Under the pieces are notes generated by a model. That model saw nothing but the letters and a program-made list of their open reading frames with translations, had not been told where the DNA came from and did no database searches. Made by a program: the position numbers and the translations under genes. This document shows positions 1 to 6,279 of a stretch of DNA of 8,136 nt, one piece after another; position 1 is the first letter of the stretch, and the number at the start of each line of letters is the position of its first letter. The stretch comes from Sulfurovum sp. (GTDB lineage: Bacteria > Campylobacterota > Campylobacteria > Campylobacterales > Sulfurovaceae), in the NCBI GenBank assembly GCA_003978375.1, contig QNZW01000103.1:1-8136 (forward strand). The letters are read 5' to 3'.

Positions 1-71
1 ATGGAAATAAAAACATCTTACTTAAAAGCAATGGTACACAAGCAGGTACAGTGGAGATAGGTCGTTATTGA
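1..71 (+). CDS. C-terminal end of an unidentified protein (partial, open at left edge)
   Basis: Reading from base 3, an open frame of 22 codons ends at a TGA at 69-71 and encodes a tail ending in GTQAGTVEIGRY. The start lies outside the window. Two things support it as a real gene end: the stop is followed within 10 bases by a stem-loop resembling an intrinsic terminator, and the residue mix (Gly, Asn, Thr, alternating hydrophobics) looks like an ordinary beta-rich C-terminus. The competing frame that begins with ATG at base 1 encodes only 19 residues and has no other support. I do not recognise the family, and the fragment is too short to assign a function. Confidence 0.45.
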   Translation, partial: GNKNILLKSNGTQAGTVEIGRY

Positions 72-80
72 TTTTATTAT

Positions 81-119
81 TACCCTCATTTATGTAATGG
101 GGGTATCCATTCTTTTTTT
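81..119 (+). terminator. Probable Rho-independent terminator of the left-edge gene
   Basis: Bases 81-90 pair with 96-105 to form a 10-bp stem (one G-T wobble) closed by a 5-base loop. A T-rich stretch follows, with seven consecutive T at 113-119. The T run starts about 7 bases after the stem rather than directly, so the terminator is imperfect. Its position just after the TGA at 69-71 and before the next gene's promoter region fits termination of the upstream gene. Confidence 0.6.
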
Positions 120-157
120 ATCAATTAAACACGCTACATCATCTACTTTTGTCAAGA

Positions 158-171
158 TTTTGATATATATT
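158..171 (+). promoter_or_regulatory. Candidate sigma-70 promoter (extended -10) for the EamA-kdsA unit
   Basis: The motif TTTTGATATATATT combines a T run, a TG dinucleotide at 161-162 and a TATA-like hexamer. This resembles Campylobacterota vegetative promoters, which rely on a T-rich upstream element and an extended -10 rather than a fixed -35 box. It lies 35-48 bases before the transporter start and downstream of the preceding terminator. The exact -10 register (164-169 or 166-171) is ambiguous in this AT-rich stretch. Confidence 0.4.
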
Positions 172-205
172 TAGATACACTTCTGCAAAAGTAAGGACAA
201 AAGCA

Positions 206-1108
206 ATGATACAAAAAATAAAAGCTATGGACAGAGGAATACTCTTTATGTTATTGGCTTCTCTCTCTTTTGCTTTTATGGGTGGATTTGCCAAAGTGGT
301 AAGTCAGATGCTTCCTCCTGTAGAAGTCACCTTTTTTAGAAATATATTTGGCGTGGTGCTTGTAGGACTTTCCATTTGGAAGATCCCTCTTAAACAACGT
401 GGAGGAAAACCATTTTTATTACTTTTTCGTGGTTCTATGGGATTTTTGGCTCTTTTGGCATATTTTTATATTATGGCACATATCCCACTAGGCGAAGCAG
501 TAACTTACAATAAAACATCACCTATCTTTGTTGCTATTTTTGCTTATATATTTTTACATGAAAAGTTATCTAAGTATGCGCTTGTTGCTATTGTTTTGGG
601 CTTTATAGGCATTGTTTTTGTCGCACAACCTCAAGGTGGTACTTTTGATAGGTACGATATTTTAGGTATCTTTTCTGGTATAGGTGCGGCATTGGCTTAT
701 ACGTCTATTAGAGAGCTTAGAAAATACTATGATACACGTGCCATTGTCATGTCTTTTATGGGTGTGGGTACCATTGCTCCATTGTTGTTGATGCTTCTTA
801 CTCCCTATGTAGAAGTTTCACAAGAATTCGAATGGATGTTTGCAAAATTTGTCATGCCACAAGGCGTTGAGTGGGGATATGTCACTGCTGTGGGTGTGTT
901 TGCTACAATTTCACAACTTCTTATGACCAAAGCTTATGAGCTTACAAAAGCAGGTATTGTAGGAACGATTAGTTATAGCAATATTGTATTTGCCCTTATT
1001 ATAGGTATTATATTGGGTGACCCTATACCCAATATTTGGACAATTTTTGGTATACTCTTGGTCATTACCTCAGGACTATTGGTTACCTTAGTCAAAGAGA
1101 AAGGATAG
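206..1108 (+). CDS. EamA/DMT-superfamily transporter, ten transmembrane segments
   Basis: A 300-residue inner-membrane protein of the drug/metabolite transporter superfamily with two EamA repeats (about residues 10-140 and 152-296). Ten hydrophobic helices can be traced, at roughly 10-33, 41-60, 70-90, 100-117, 124-141, 152-168, 179-201, 222-244, 250-268 and 275-296. Family signatures are [12 protein letters not shown] (98-108) with IFLHEKLS closing repeat 1, and [19 protein letters not shown] followed by GIILGDPIP in repeat 2. Length is normal for the family. The start has a good ribosome binding site, AAGGA at 193-197, eight bases before the ATG. The stop is only two bases before the kdsA start, so the two genes are probably translationally coupled. 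Substrates of EamA proteins vary widely (amino acids, nucleotides, sugars, metabolites) and none can be read from the sequence. Family assignment is firm; specificity is unknown. Confidence 0.9.
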   Translation: MIQKIKAMDRGILFMLLASLSFAFMGGFAKVVSQMLPPVEVTFFRNIFGVVLVGLSIWKIPLKQRGGKPFLLLFRGSMGFLALLAYFYIMAHIPLGEAVTYNKTSPIFVAIFAYIFLHEKLSKYALVAIVLGFIGIVFVAQPQGGTFDRYDILGIFSGIGAALAYTSIRELRKYYDTRAIVMSFMGVGTIAPLLLMLLTPYVEVSQEFEWMFAKFVMPQGVEWGYVTAVGVFATISQLLMTKAYELTKAGIVGTISYSNIVFALIIGIILGDPIPNIWTIFGILLVITSGLLVTLVKEKG

Positions 1109-1110
1109 AC

Positions 1111-1911
1111 ATGATACTTATAGCAGGGCCTTGTGTACTAGAGAGCCGTGATACGGTGATGCGTATTGCCCAATCTTTAGAAAAATATCATGAAGACTGT
1201 ACAAAAGATTTTTATTTTAAAGCAAGTTTTGACAAAGCAAACCGTACAAGCCTAGATAGTTTTCGTGGGCCTGGCATAGAAGAAGGACTAAAAATGCTCC
1301 AAGAGGTAAAAGAGCAGTTTGGATACAACATACTCACCGATGTACACGACTATACTCAACCCAAAGCAGTAGCAGAAGTAGCAGATGTACTACAAATTCC
1401 TGCCTTTTTATGTCGTCAAACTGACCTTTTGGTCGCATGTGCAAAGACATCTGCTACAGTCAATATCAAAAAAGGACAATTCCTAGCTCCACAAGCGATG
1501 GAGCATTCAGTAAAAAAAATACTCAAAACCAGAGGCTTTGAGGGAGAGGCTACCTATGAAAATGCTCAAAAATATAATGTTTGGTTGACTGAGCGTGGTT
1601 CCACCTTTGGGTATGGAAATCTTGTTGTAGATATGAGAGGTCTTAAGCAAATGAGAGAGTTTGCACCTGTGATTTTTGATGCTACACATTCTGTACAGCA
1701 ACCTGCAAGTGGTGGTGCAACAAGTGGTGGCGATAGTCATCTTGTTCCCTACCTTAGTCGTGCAGCTGCTGCTGTAGGAGTAGATGGATTCTTTTTTGAG
1801 ACACATTTTGACCCAAACATTGCACTCAGTGATGGTCCAAATATGATTGCACTAGATAAACTAGACAAACTCATCAAACAAATAGATGCCATAAGAACGA
1901 TTGTCGAATAA
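1111..1911 (+). CDS. kdsA: 3-deoxy-D-manno-octulosonate 8-phosphate synthase (KDO-8-P synthase)
   Basis: A cytosolic TIM-barrel enzyme of 266 residues that condenses phosphoenolpyruvate with arabinose 5-phosphate to give KDO-8-phosphate, for the inner core of lipopolysaccharide. Signatures seen: IAGPCVLES (4-12), [12 protein letters not shown] (36-47), RGPG (52-55), TDVHD (76-80), [12 protein letters not shown] (96-107), [17 protein letters not shown] (161-177) and PVIFDATHS (186-194). Cys8 sits where the E. coli enzyme has Asn, and His193, Glu230 and Asp241 are in the positions of the other metal ligands, so this should be the metal-dependent class known from Aquifex. The start at 1111 is preferred because AAAGGA at 1100-1105 precedes it and the family motif begins at once. 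An in-frame ATG at 1036 would add 25 unrelated residues inside the transporter gene. The stop is followed by a short gap and a promoter for ribH. Confidence 0.97.
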   Translation: MILIAGPCVLESRDTVMRIAQSLEKYHEDCTKDFYFKASFDKANRTSLDSFRGPGIEEGLKMLQEVKEQFGYNILTDVHDYTQPKAVAEVADVLQIPAFLCRQTDLLVACAKTSATVNIKKGQFLAPQAMEHSVKKILKTRGFEGEATYENAQKYNVWLTERGSTFGYGNLVVDMRGLKQMREFAPVIFDATHSVQQPASGGATSGGDSHLVPYLSRAAAAVGVDGFFFETHFDPNIALSDGPNMIALDKLDKLIKQIDAIRTIVE

Positions 1912-1944
1912 AAGAAAAATTAAAAAGCTTTTAAAAAAATCGGT

Positions 1945-1950
1945 TATAAT
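1945..1950 (+). promoter_or_regulatory. Candidate -10 box of an internal promoter for ribH
   Basis: A perfect TATAAT hexamer lies in the 74-base gap between kdsA and ribH, 36 bases before the ribH start. It is preceded by a strongly A/T-rich stretch (1912-1940) containing the palindrome AAAAGCTTTT at 1923-1932. No good -35 box is visible at 17-base spacing, which is common in Campylobacterota promoters. No terminator with a T run is seen after kdsA, so readthrough from upstream is also likely. Confidence 0.55.
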
Positions 1951-1985
1951 ACACATAAAGCAATACCCTAACATGAAGGATACGT

Positions 1986-2453
1986 ATGAAAATCGTAGAA
2001 GGTAATCTACAAGTAGATAAAAGTAAAAAAGTAGCTATCATCAATGCAAGATTTAACCATTTTATCACCGATAGACTTGTTGAAGGTGCAAAAGATGCAT
2101 ATGCAAGACATGGAGGAGATGTGGATGCATTGGATCTTATTTTAGTACCAGGTGCATTTGAAATACCGTTTGCACTTGACAAAGCATTGGCTTCTGGTAA
2201 ATATGATGCGGTGTGTTGTTTGGGTGCAGTGATTCGAGGAGCAACGCCTCACTTTGATTATGTCTCAGCCGAAGCAACCAAAGGGGTAGCCTCTGTCACA
2301 CTCAAACATGGTAAACCTTCTACCTTTGGTGTTTTAACTGTGAATAACATAGAACAAGCCATTGAACGAGCAGGTACCAAAGCAGGAAACAAAGGTGCCG
2401 AAGCAATGGTGGGGCTCATTGAATTGATGAATCTTTATGGAGAACTTGCTTAA
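1986..2453 (+). CDS. ribH: 6,7-dimethyl-8-ribityllumazine synthase
   Basis: A 155-residue cytosolic enzyme for the penultimate step of riboflavin synthesis. It joins 5-amino-6-ribitylamino-uracil and 3,4-dihydroxy-2-butanone 4-phosphate to form the lumazine. Seen in sequence: ARFN (21-24) with the aromatic ring-stacking Phe23, LVPGAFEIP (53-61), the signature [15 protein letters not shown] (79-93) with catalytic His89, GVLT (115-118), and a C-terminal phosphate-binding region with Arg128 before AGTKAGNKG. Length is typical for the family, whose members form pentamers or 60-subunit capsids. The start has AAGGA at 1976-1980, five bases before the ATG. The stop TAA shares its last base with the nusB ATG, so translation of the pair is coupled, an arrangement frequently seen for ribH-nusB. 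No FMN riboswitch can fit in the short leader. Confidence 0.97.
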   Translation: MKIVEGNLQVDKSKKVAIINARFNHFITDRLVEGAKDAYARHGGDVDALDLILVPGAFEIPFALDKALASGKYDAVCCLGAVIRGATPHFDYVSAEATKGVASVTLKHGKPSTFGVLTVNNIEQAIERAGTKAGNKGAEAMVGLIELMNLYGELA

Positions 2454-2848
2454 TGGCCACTAGACATCAAGCCAGAACAGCCGTAGTAGGTTTACTCTAT
2501 GCCTATGATTTGGGCAATAAAAATATTGCACACTTTTCAGATGAAATCTTTGAAGAGGGCAAAATACGTAACAAGCAACGTGAATTTTCAAATGGACTTT
2601 TTAGTGGTACCATCGAAAACCTTGAACTGCTAGACAAAGAGATAGAAAAACACCTCACTGATTGGGATTATGATGCCATAGGCAAGGTAGAAAAAGCCAT
2701 TATGCGTTTAGGTGCCTATGAGATACTTATCGTCAAAACAGATAAAGCAATCATTATCAATGAAGCTGTGGAACTTTCTAAAAAACTTGCAGATGAAAAG
2801 TCACCTCAATTTATTAATGGCGTCTTAGATGCATTAGAAGTACAATAA
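2453..2848 (+). CDS. nusB: Transcription antitermination factor NusB
   Basis: A 131-residue all-helical RNA-binding protein. With NusE (ribosomal protein S10) it binds boxA in rRNA leaders and prevents premature termination by RNA polymerase. Signatures are the N-terminal RHQARTAVVGLLYAYD (4-19), the central KAIMRLGAYEIL (81-92) and the C-terminal IINEAVELSKKLADEKSP (101-118) followed by FINGVLD (120-126). Length is typical of bacterial NusB. The ATG overlaps the ribH stop by one base (TAATG). A weak GGAG at 2439-2442 lies ten bases upstream inside ribH, so coupled reinitiation probably carries translation. It is followed after 11 bases by mqnC. Confidence 0.96.
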   Translation: MATRHQARTAVVGLLYAYDLGNKNIAHFSDEIFEEGKIRNKQREFSNGLFSGTIENLELLDKEIEKHLTDWDYDAIGKVEKAIMRLGAYEILIVKTDKAIIINEAVELSKKLADEKSPQFINGVLDALEVQ

Positions 2849-2859
2849 AAGCACATGCT

Positions 2860-3921
2860 ATGACAGCTCCACAAACCAAACGCATGAGTGTCGATGAAGC
2901 CATAAAGCTCATAGAGACAGCAGACCTTAAAACATTGGGAAAAATGGCTCTAGATCGTAAAAAACAGATGCACCCAAAAGGCATCACCACTTTTGTGGTG
3001 GATAGAAATATTAACTATACCAATATCTGCTGGGTTGATTGCAAATTTTGTGCTTTTTATACCCATGAAAAAAAAGAGGATGCCTATATTCTTTCTTTTG
3101 AGGAAATTGATCAAAAAATAGATGAACTTTTGGCTATTGGGGGGACACAAATTCTATTTCAAGGAGGGGTACACCCTAAACTTGAAATAGAGTGGTATGA
3201 AGATTTAGTAGAGCATATCTCCAACAAATATCCACAAGTGACCATTCATGGCTTTTCATCTATAGAGATAGATTATATCGCAAACCGTTCTAAAATTAGT
3301 ATTCGTGAGGTGCTTTCACGTCTTAAAGCAAAAGGACTGAGCTCTATCCCAGGAGCAGGAGCAGAGATACTCTCAGATCGTGTACGTGACATTATTGCAC
3401 CCAAAAAACACGACAAAGACCAATGGTTAGAAGTACACAGACAAGCCCATAAGTTAGGTATCAAGTCAACTGCCACGATGATGTATGGTACAGTAGAGAC
3501 AATCAGAGAGATTGTAGAACATTGGGATTATGTACGTAAGCTTCAAGATGAAACAGGTGGCTTTAGGGCTTTTATTATGTGGTCATACCAAAGTGATCAC
3601 ACACAGCTAAAACGAGAGTTGCCTACGCTTACTAAAACCACTCCCAATCAATATCTACGCTACTTGGCAGTAGCACGTCTATTTTTAGATAATGTACCCA
3701 ATATTCAGAGTTCATGGGTCACACAAGGCTCTTACATCGGGCAGATGGCATTACTTTTTGGAGCCAATGACTTAGGCTCAACCATGATGGAAGAAAATGT
3801 AGTCTCAGCTGCTGGAGCTAAAAATGAGATGAACCAAGAAGAGATGATAAGGTTGATTCATGACGTAGGTGAACATCCTGCCAAACGTAACACAGCCTAT
3901 GATATTTTAGAAAGATTTTAA
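2860..3921 (+). CDS. mqnC: Cyclic dehypoxanthinyl futalosine synthase (radical SAM, MqnC)
   Basis: A 353-residue radical SAM enzyme of the futalosine menaquinone pathway. It cyclises dehypoxanthinyl futalosine to the spiro intermediate. The [4Fe-4S]-binding motif CxxxCxxC is Cys57, Cys61 and Cys64, preceded by VDRNINYTNIC (47-57), which is typical of MqnC. Other marks are GGVHP (102-106), PGAGAE (164-169), SSWVTQG (284-290) and GANDLGSTMMEENV (301-314); the last two favour MqnC over the sister enzyme MqnE. This implies menaquinone-based respiration, as usual in Campylobacterota. No Shine-Dalgarno sequence precedes the ATG at 2860, which lies 11 bases after nusB, so translation probably depends on coupling. 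Met9 (base 2884) is an alternative start, equally without a binding site. In Helicobacter pylori mqnC is also followed by an M16-family protein gene, as I recall it. Confidence 0.94.
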   Translation: MTAPQTKRMSVDEAIKLIETADLKTLGKMALDRKKQMHPKGITTFVVDRNINYTNICWVDCKFCAFYTHEKKEDAYILSFEEIDQKIDELLAIGGTQILFQGGVHPKLEIEWYEDLVEHISNKYPQVTIHGFSSIEIDYIANRSKISIREVLSRLKAKGLSSIPGAGAEILSDRVRDIIAPKKHDKDQWLEVHRQAHKLGIKSTATMMYGTVETIREIVEHWDYVRKLQDETGGFRAFIMWSYQSDHTQLKRELPTLTKTTPNQYLRYLAVARLFLDNVPNIQSSWVTQGSYIGQMALLFGANDLGSTMMEENVVSAAGAKNEMNQEEMIRLIHDVGEHPAKRNTAYDILERF

Positions 3922-3941
3922 ACCATAAGATTGGAGTCTTA

Positions 3942-5228
3942 ATGAAAAAATTATTATTACTATTTTTATGCGTATTACAAGGAGTTTTAATGGCCGCTAA
4001 CCTCAATGAAATAACCATCAAAGATACCAAAGTACCTGTGATATTTGAAGAAGAGAACTATGTTCCTATTGTCTCTATGCAGTTGGTATTTAAAAATGCT
4101 GGTCATCTCTCCAATACGTTAGATGGACTAGCAGATATGTCTGCAAAACTTCTCAATGAAGGAACAGCCAAAGAGGGAAGTATAGGCTTTGCTACCAAAC
4201 TCGATGCACATGCCATAGACATTTCTGCACACGCTACACGTGAAAATTTTATTATAGAAATCTCTTCACTTAAATCAGAATTTGCTTATGCCATAGAAAG
4301 ACTTATAACATTACTAAAAGACCCAAACTATACAAAAGAAGCTTTAGATCAAATCAAATACCAAAAAATAGGTTGGCTTACACAAAAAAAGAGTGATTTT
4401 GATTATGTAGCAGCTACTGTTTTGCGAAAAACGCTCTTTAAAGGTTCTGCTTTGGCAAAACCTTTTGATGGAACTATTGAAAGTATTAAAGCCATACATC
4501 TCAAAGAGATTCAAACATTTATCTCTACACATTTGGGATATAACAATATAATAGGTGTTGTAGGAGGTGATATTTCACTGGAAGAGACCACGCACTATTT
4601 AGAAAAAATTTTAAACCATTTACCCAAAGTAAATACACAAGTGATACCAAATATTGACGCCTCAGATAAAAAAGAGTTGGTACACACTTATAAAGATACC
4701 AAACAAGCCTATATCTTCTTTGGTGCACCTTTTCATTTTTCTTATAAAGAAAAAGACCAATATAAAGCAAAAATAGCAGAATATTTACTCGGAGGTGCAG
4801 GGTTTGGTTCTCGTTTGATGGAAGAGATACGTGTTAAACGTGGACTTACTTATGGTGCCTATGCATCTCTTAGACGTACAAAACCTGTCTCTTATTTGAG
4901 TGGCTATTTACAAACAAAACTCTCTACACAAGATGAAGCACAAGCATTGGTACAAAAAGTAGTCGATGATTTTCTTAAAAAAGGCATCACTCAAAAAGAG
5001 CTAGATGATACCAAAAAATTTTTACTTGGCAGTGAGCCCTTACGTACAGAAACACTTGCACAAAGATTAGCAAGAGCCTATAATGATTATTATTATGAAC
5101 GCCCTCTTGATTTTTCTACAGAACAATTAAAAAAAATAGAGCATGTCACCCTTGATGAAATGAACCAATTCATCACCTCTCATAAAGAGCTATCTAACCT
5201 TACTTTTTCTATTGTGACAAAAAAGTAA
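3942..5228 (+). CDS. Periplasmic M16B-family protein lacking the zinc-binding motif (probable non-catalytic partner subunit)
   Basis: A 428-residue protein of the M16 (pitrilysin/processing-peptidase) fold. Residues 1-19 form a signal peptide (KK, Leu-rich core, end LMAA), so the mature protein is probably periplasmic. The N-terminal M16 domain covers about 25-200 and the C-terminal domain about 245-425. Where active members carry HxxEH, aligned on GLA (62-64) and the following GT (74-75), this protein has Asp65, Ala68 and Lys69, so zinc binding and proteolysis by this chain alone are not expected. The C-terminal domain keeps EEIRVKRGLTYGAYAS (294-309), with the Arg and Tyr residues that assist substrate binding in the R/Y subunit of M16B heterodimers. 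It therefore probably pairs with a catalytic M16B chain encoded elsewhere. The start has GGAG at 3933-3936, five bases upstream. It is the last gene of the plus-strand block, 20 bases after mqnC; Helicobacter ymxG (HP0657) is a likely relative. Confidence 0.87.
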   Translation: MKKLLLLFLCVLQGVLMAANLNEITIKDTKVPVIFEEENYVPIVSMQLVFKNAGHLSNTLDGLADMSAKLLNEGTAKEGSIGFATKLDAHAIDISAHATRENFIIEISSLKSEFAYAIERLITLLKDPNYTKEALDQIKYQKIGWLTQKKSDFDYVAATVLRKTLFKGSALAKPFDGTIESIKAIHLKEIQTFISTHLGYNNIIGVVGGDISLEETTHYLEKILNHLPKVNTQVIPNIDASDKKELVHTYKDTKQAYIFFGAPFHFSYKEKDQYKAKIAEYLLGGAGFGSRLMEEIRVKRGLTYGAYASLRRTKPVSYLSGYLQTKLSTQDEAQALVQKVVDDFLKKGITQKELDDTKKFLLGSEPLRTETLAQRLARAYNDYYYERPLDFSTEQLKKIEHVTLDEMNQFITSHKELSNLTFSIVTKK

Positions 5229-5237
5229 GAAGAGCTT

Positions 5238-6167
5238 TTATTGTTTAAATAAATCACACAAAGATTTATCATCAAGTTCACAGGCAAGTTGCGTAATCCA
5301 CTTTGCAACCCTATATGCACCTTGCGGTTCTAAATGCACAAGGTCTACAGTGCCATCACTATAATGACAATCTCCAAAATTTTCTAGAAGTGTAGACTCC
5401 AAATAGTTACTAAATTTTTGAAATGATCTTGTATGCAAATCTAAAAAAAGTGTATTTAACTCTTGAGACAAATCTCGCATATATTTTGGGAACTCTCCCC
5501 TAGTCTCACGCAGACTTCCATCAAACTCTTTTACCCTTCTAGCAATCACGCTAATAAGCACAGGTGTTGTATTTAACTCTCTTGCTCTTTTGACATAAAA
5601 CCTAATAGCATTTTGAAACCTCTCTTTTCTTAATGCTACCCTTGCTATCTCATCATTCTCATCTCCTATTCCATCGTGGTTATAGTCTATAATATTGCCA
5701 TTTTCATCCTCTATTGGGGTATGATTGTTCTCATTATCGCTTCCAAATTGGATGAGCAAAAAACCTCCTGGATTTTGCTTGATTTGTTTTTCAGTACTGT
5801 TCCAATCACGTATAATTCCTAATTGGTAGTTTCTATTGATATCATCTCCTGCTATTTCATTTCTAAAAGAGACAGAGCTTGAGCCTTGACGTGCTTGATT
5901 TATCACATTGGAAGGACGTTTTGTGTATTTAGGAAGTTCATCTCCCCACCCTTCATTCAAATTCTTAGGATTATCTTCCCCACAATCCATCCCCTCTTCA
6001 TAAAGAAGCTCATCTGTAGTATGTCTATGTACGGTTGAATCACCAATAATAAATATTTTCTTATCTGATCCTATATCGTTTGTATTAGCACTATTGCCAT
6101 TGCCACAAGAAAGCAATAAAAAAGCTATGAAAAGAAAAAATCCTAAAGAGATAATTCTATACATCAT
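5238..6167 (-). CDS. SGNH/GDSL-family hydrolase lipoprotein, rhamnogalacturonan-acetylesterase-like
   Basis: A 309-residue probable lipoprotein. Residues 1-21 hold a signal peptide with lipobox LLSC (Cys21); the following residue is Gly, so no Asp inner-membrane retention signal is seen. SGNH blocks: IIGDST (40-45) with nucleophile Ser44, RQGSSS (93-98) with block II Gly95, QFGSDN (140-145) at block III, and DLVHL (275-279) with Asp275 and His278. The catalytic triad is complete, but block III reads G-S-D-N where the family usually has G-x-N-D, so the oxyanion-hole Asn is displaced. An acidic insertion (about 153-173) contains D-x-N-x-D-G-x-x-D (161-169), like a calcium-binding loop. Cys62, 267, 296 and 304 could form disulfides. 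The likely role is removal of acyl groups from a glycan; the substrate is unknown. AAAAGG at 6172-6177 serves ATG 6167 or 6164; TTG 6170 is less likely. The gene converges on the M16 gene with 9 bases between. Confidence 0.8.
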   Translation of the reverse strand: MMYRIISLGFFLFIAFLLLSCGNGNSANTNDIGSDKKIFIIGDSTVHRHTTDELLYEEGMDCGEDNPKNLNEGWGDELPKYTKRPSNVINQARQGSSSVSFRNEIAGDDINRNYQLGIIRDWNSTEKQIKQNPGGFLLIQFGSDNENNHTPIEDENGNIIDYNHDGIGDENDEIARVALRKERFQNAIRFYVKRARELNTTPVLISVIARRVKEFDGSLRETRGEFPKYMRDLSQELNTLFLDLHTRSFQKFSNYLESTLLENFGDCHYSDGTVDLVHLEPQGAYRVAKWITQLACELDDKSLCDLFKQ

Positions 6168-6184
6168 CAAACCTTTTTTGTTTT

Positions 6185-6193
6185 ATTGTATCA
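6185..6193 (-). promoter_or_regulatory. Candidate extended -10 promoter for the SGNH lipoprotein gene
   Basis: On the minus strand the bases read TGATACAAT, an extended -10 (TGn followed by TACAAT), preceded by five T. This is a good Campylobacterota-type promoter. Transcription would begin only about 10 bases before the start codon, just covering the AAAAGG ribosome binding site, so the leader would be very short. Confidence 0.5.
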
Positions 6194-6212
6194 AAAATGA
6201 ATTAATCAAATA

Positions 6213-6238
6213 ATGTTTATCAAACCGTCATAAACCAT
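6213..6238. promoter_or_regulatory. Imperfect inverted repeat between the divergent genes (possible operator)
   Basis: ATGTTTAT (6213-6220) and ATAAACCAT (6230-6238) are inverted copies differing by one extra base, with a 9-base centre. The repeat lies between the two divergent extended -10 boxes and covers the -35 side of both, where a repressor or activator could act on both genes. It is a short AT-rich match and could arise by chance. Confidence 0.22.
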
Positions 6239-6242
6239 AATT

Positions 6243-6251
6243 TGCTATACT
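6243..6251 (+). promoter_or_regulatory. Candidate extended -10 promoter for the glycosyltransferase gene
   Basis: TGCTATACT is an extended -10 element (TGn then TATACT, five of six matches to the consensus), placed 28 bases before the glycosyltransferase ATG. Transcription would start near 6258, giving a leader of about 20 bases that includes the ribosome binding site AGGAA at 6269-6273. Confidence 0.6.
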
Positions 6252-6279
6252 GTCAAAAATTAATGGCTAGGAACTTTGT

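Noticed and set aside
1..60. Short open frame of 19 codons starting at base 1 with ATG
   Set aside because: No upstream context is visible, and the alternative frame ending at 71 fits better with the hairpin that follows.
149..177. Classical -35/-10 pair (TTGTCA with TAGATA, 17-base spacing) before the transporter
   Set aside because: The -10 match is poor compared with the extended -10-like stretch just upstream, which fits the promoter style expected here.
1036..1110. N-terminal extension of kdsA by 25 residues from an ATG at 1036
   Set aside because: It lies inside the transporter gene in another frame and has no resemblance to KdsA. The start at 1111 has AAAGGA upstream and begins directly at the family motif.
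1507..1806. Minus-strand open frame opposite kdsA
   Set aside because: Shadow of a well-supported gene; its Cys/Ser/Thr-rich translation has no recognisable domain.
1923..1932. Palindrome AAAAGCTTTT after kdsA as a terminator
   Set aside because: The stem is short and AT-only at its ends and is followed by A residues rather than a T run, so it cannot act as an intrinsic terminator on the plus strand.
1931..2182. Minus-strand open frame opposite the ribH promoter and gene start
   Set aside because: It would overlap the ribH promoter and its conserved N-terminus; no domain and no plausible binding site.
2950..4030. Several minus-strand open frames opposite mqnC and the start of the M16 gene
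   Set aside because: All lie opposite strongly conserved coding sequence and have low-complexity translations.
4344..4770. Two minus-strand open frames opposite the M16 gene
   Set aside because: Chance frames in AT-rich sequence; no domain, signal or start support.
5221..5239. Weak AAAAG/CTTTT stem at the M16/SGNH junction as a bidirectional terminator
   Set aside because: Only five mostly A-T pairs with a 9-base loop; too unstable to call.
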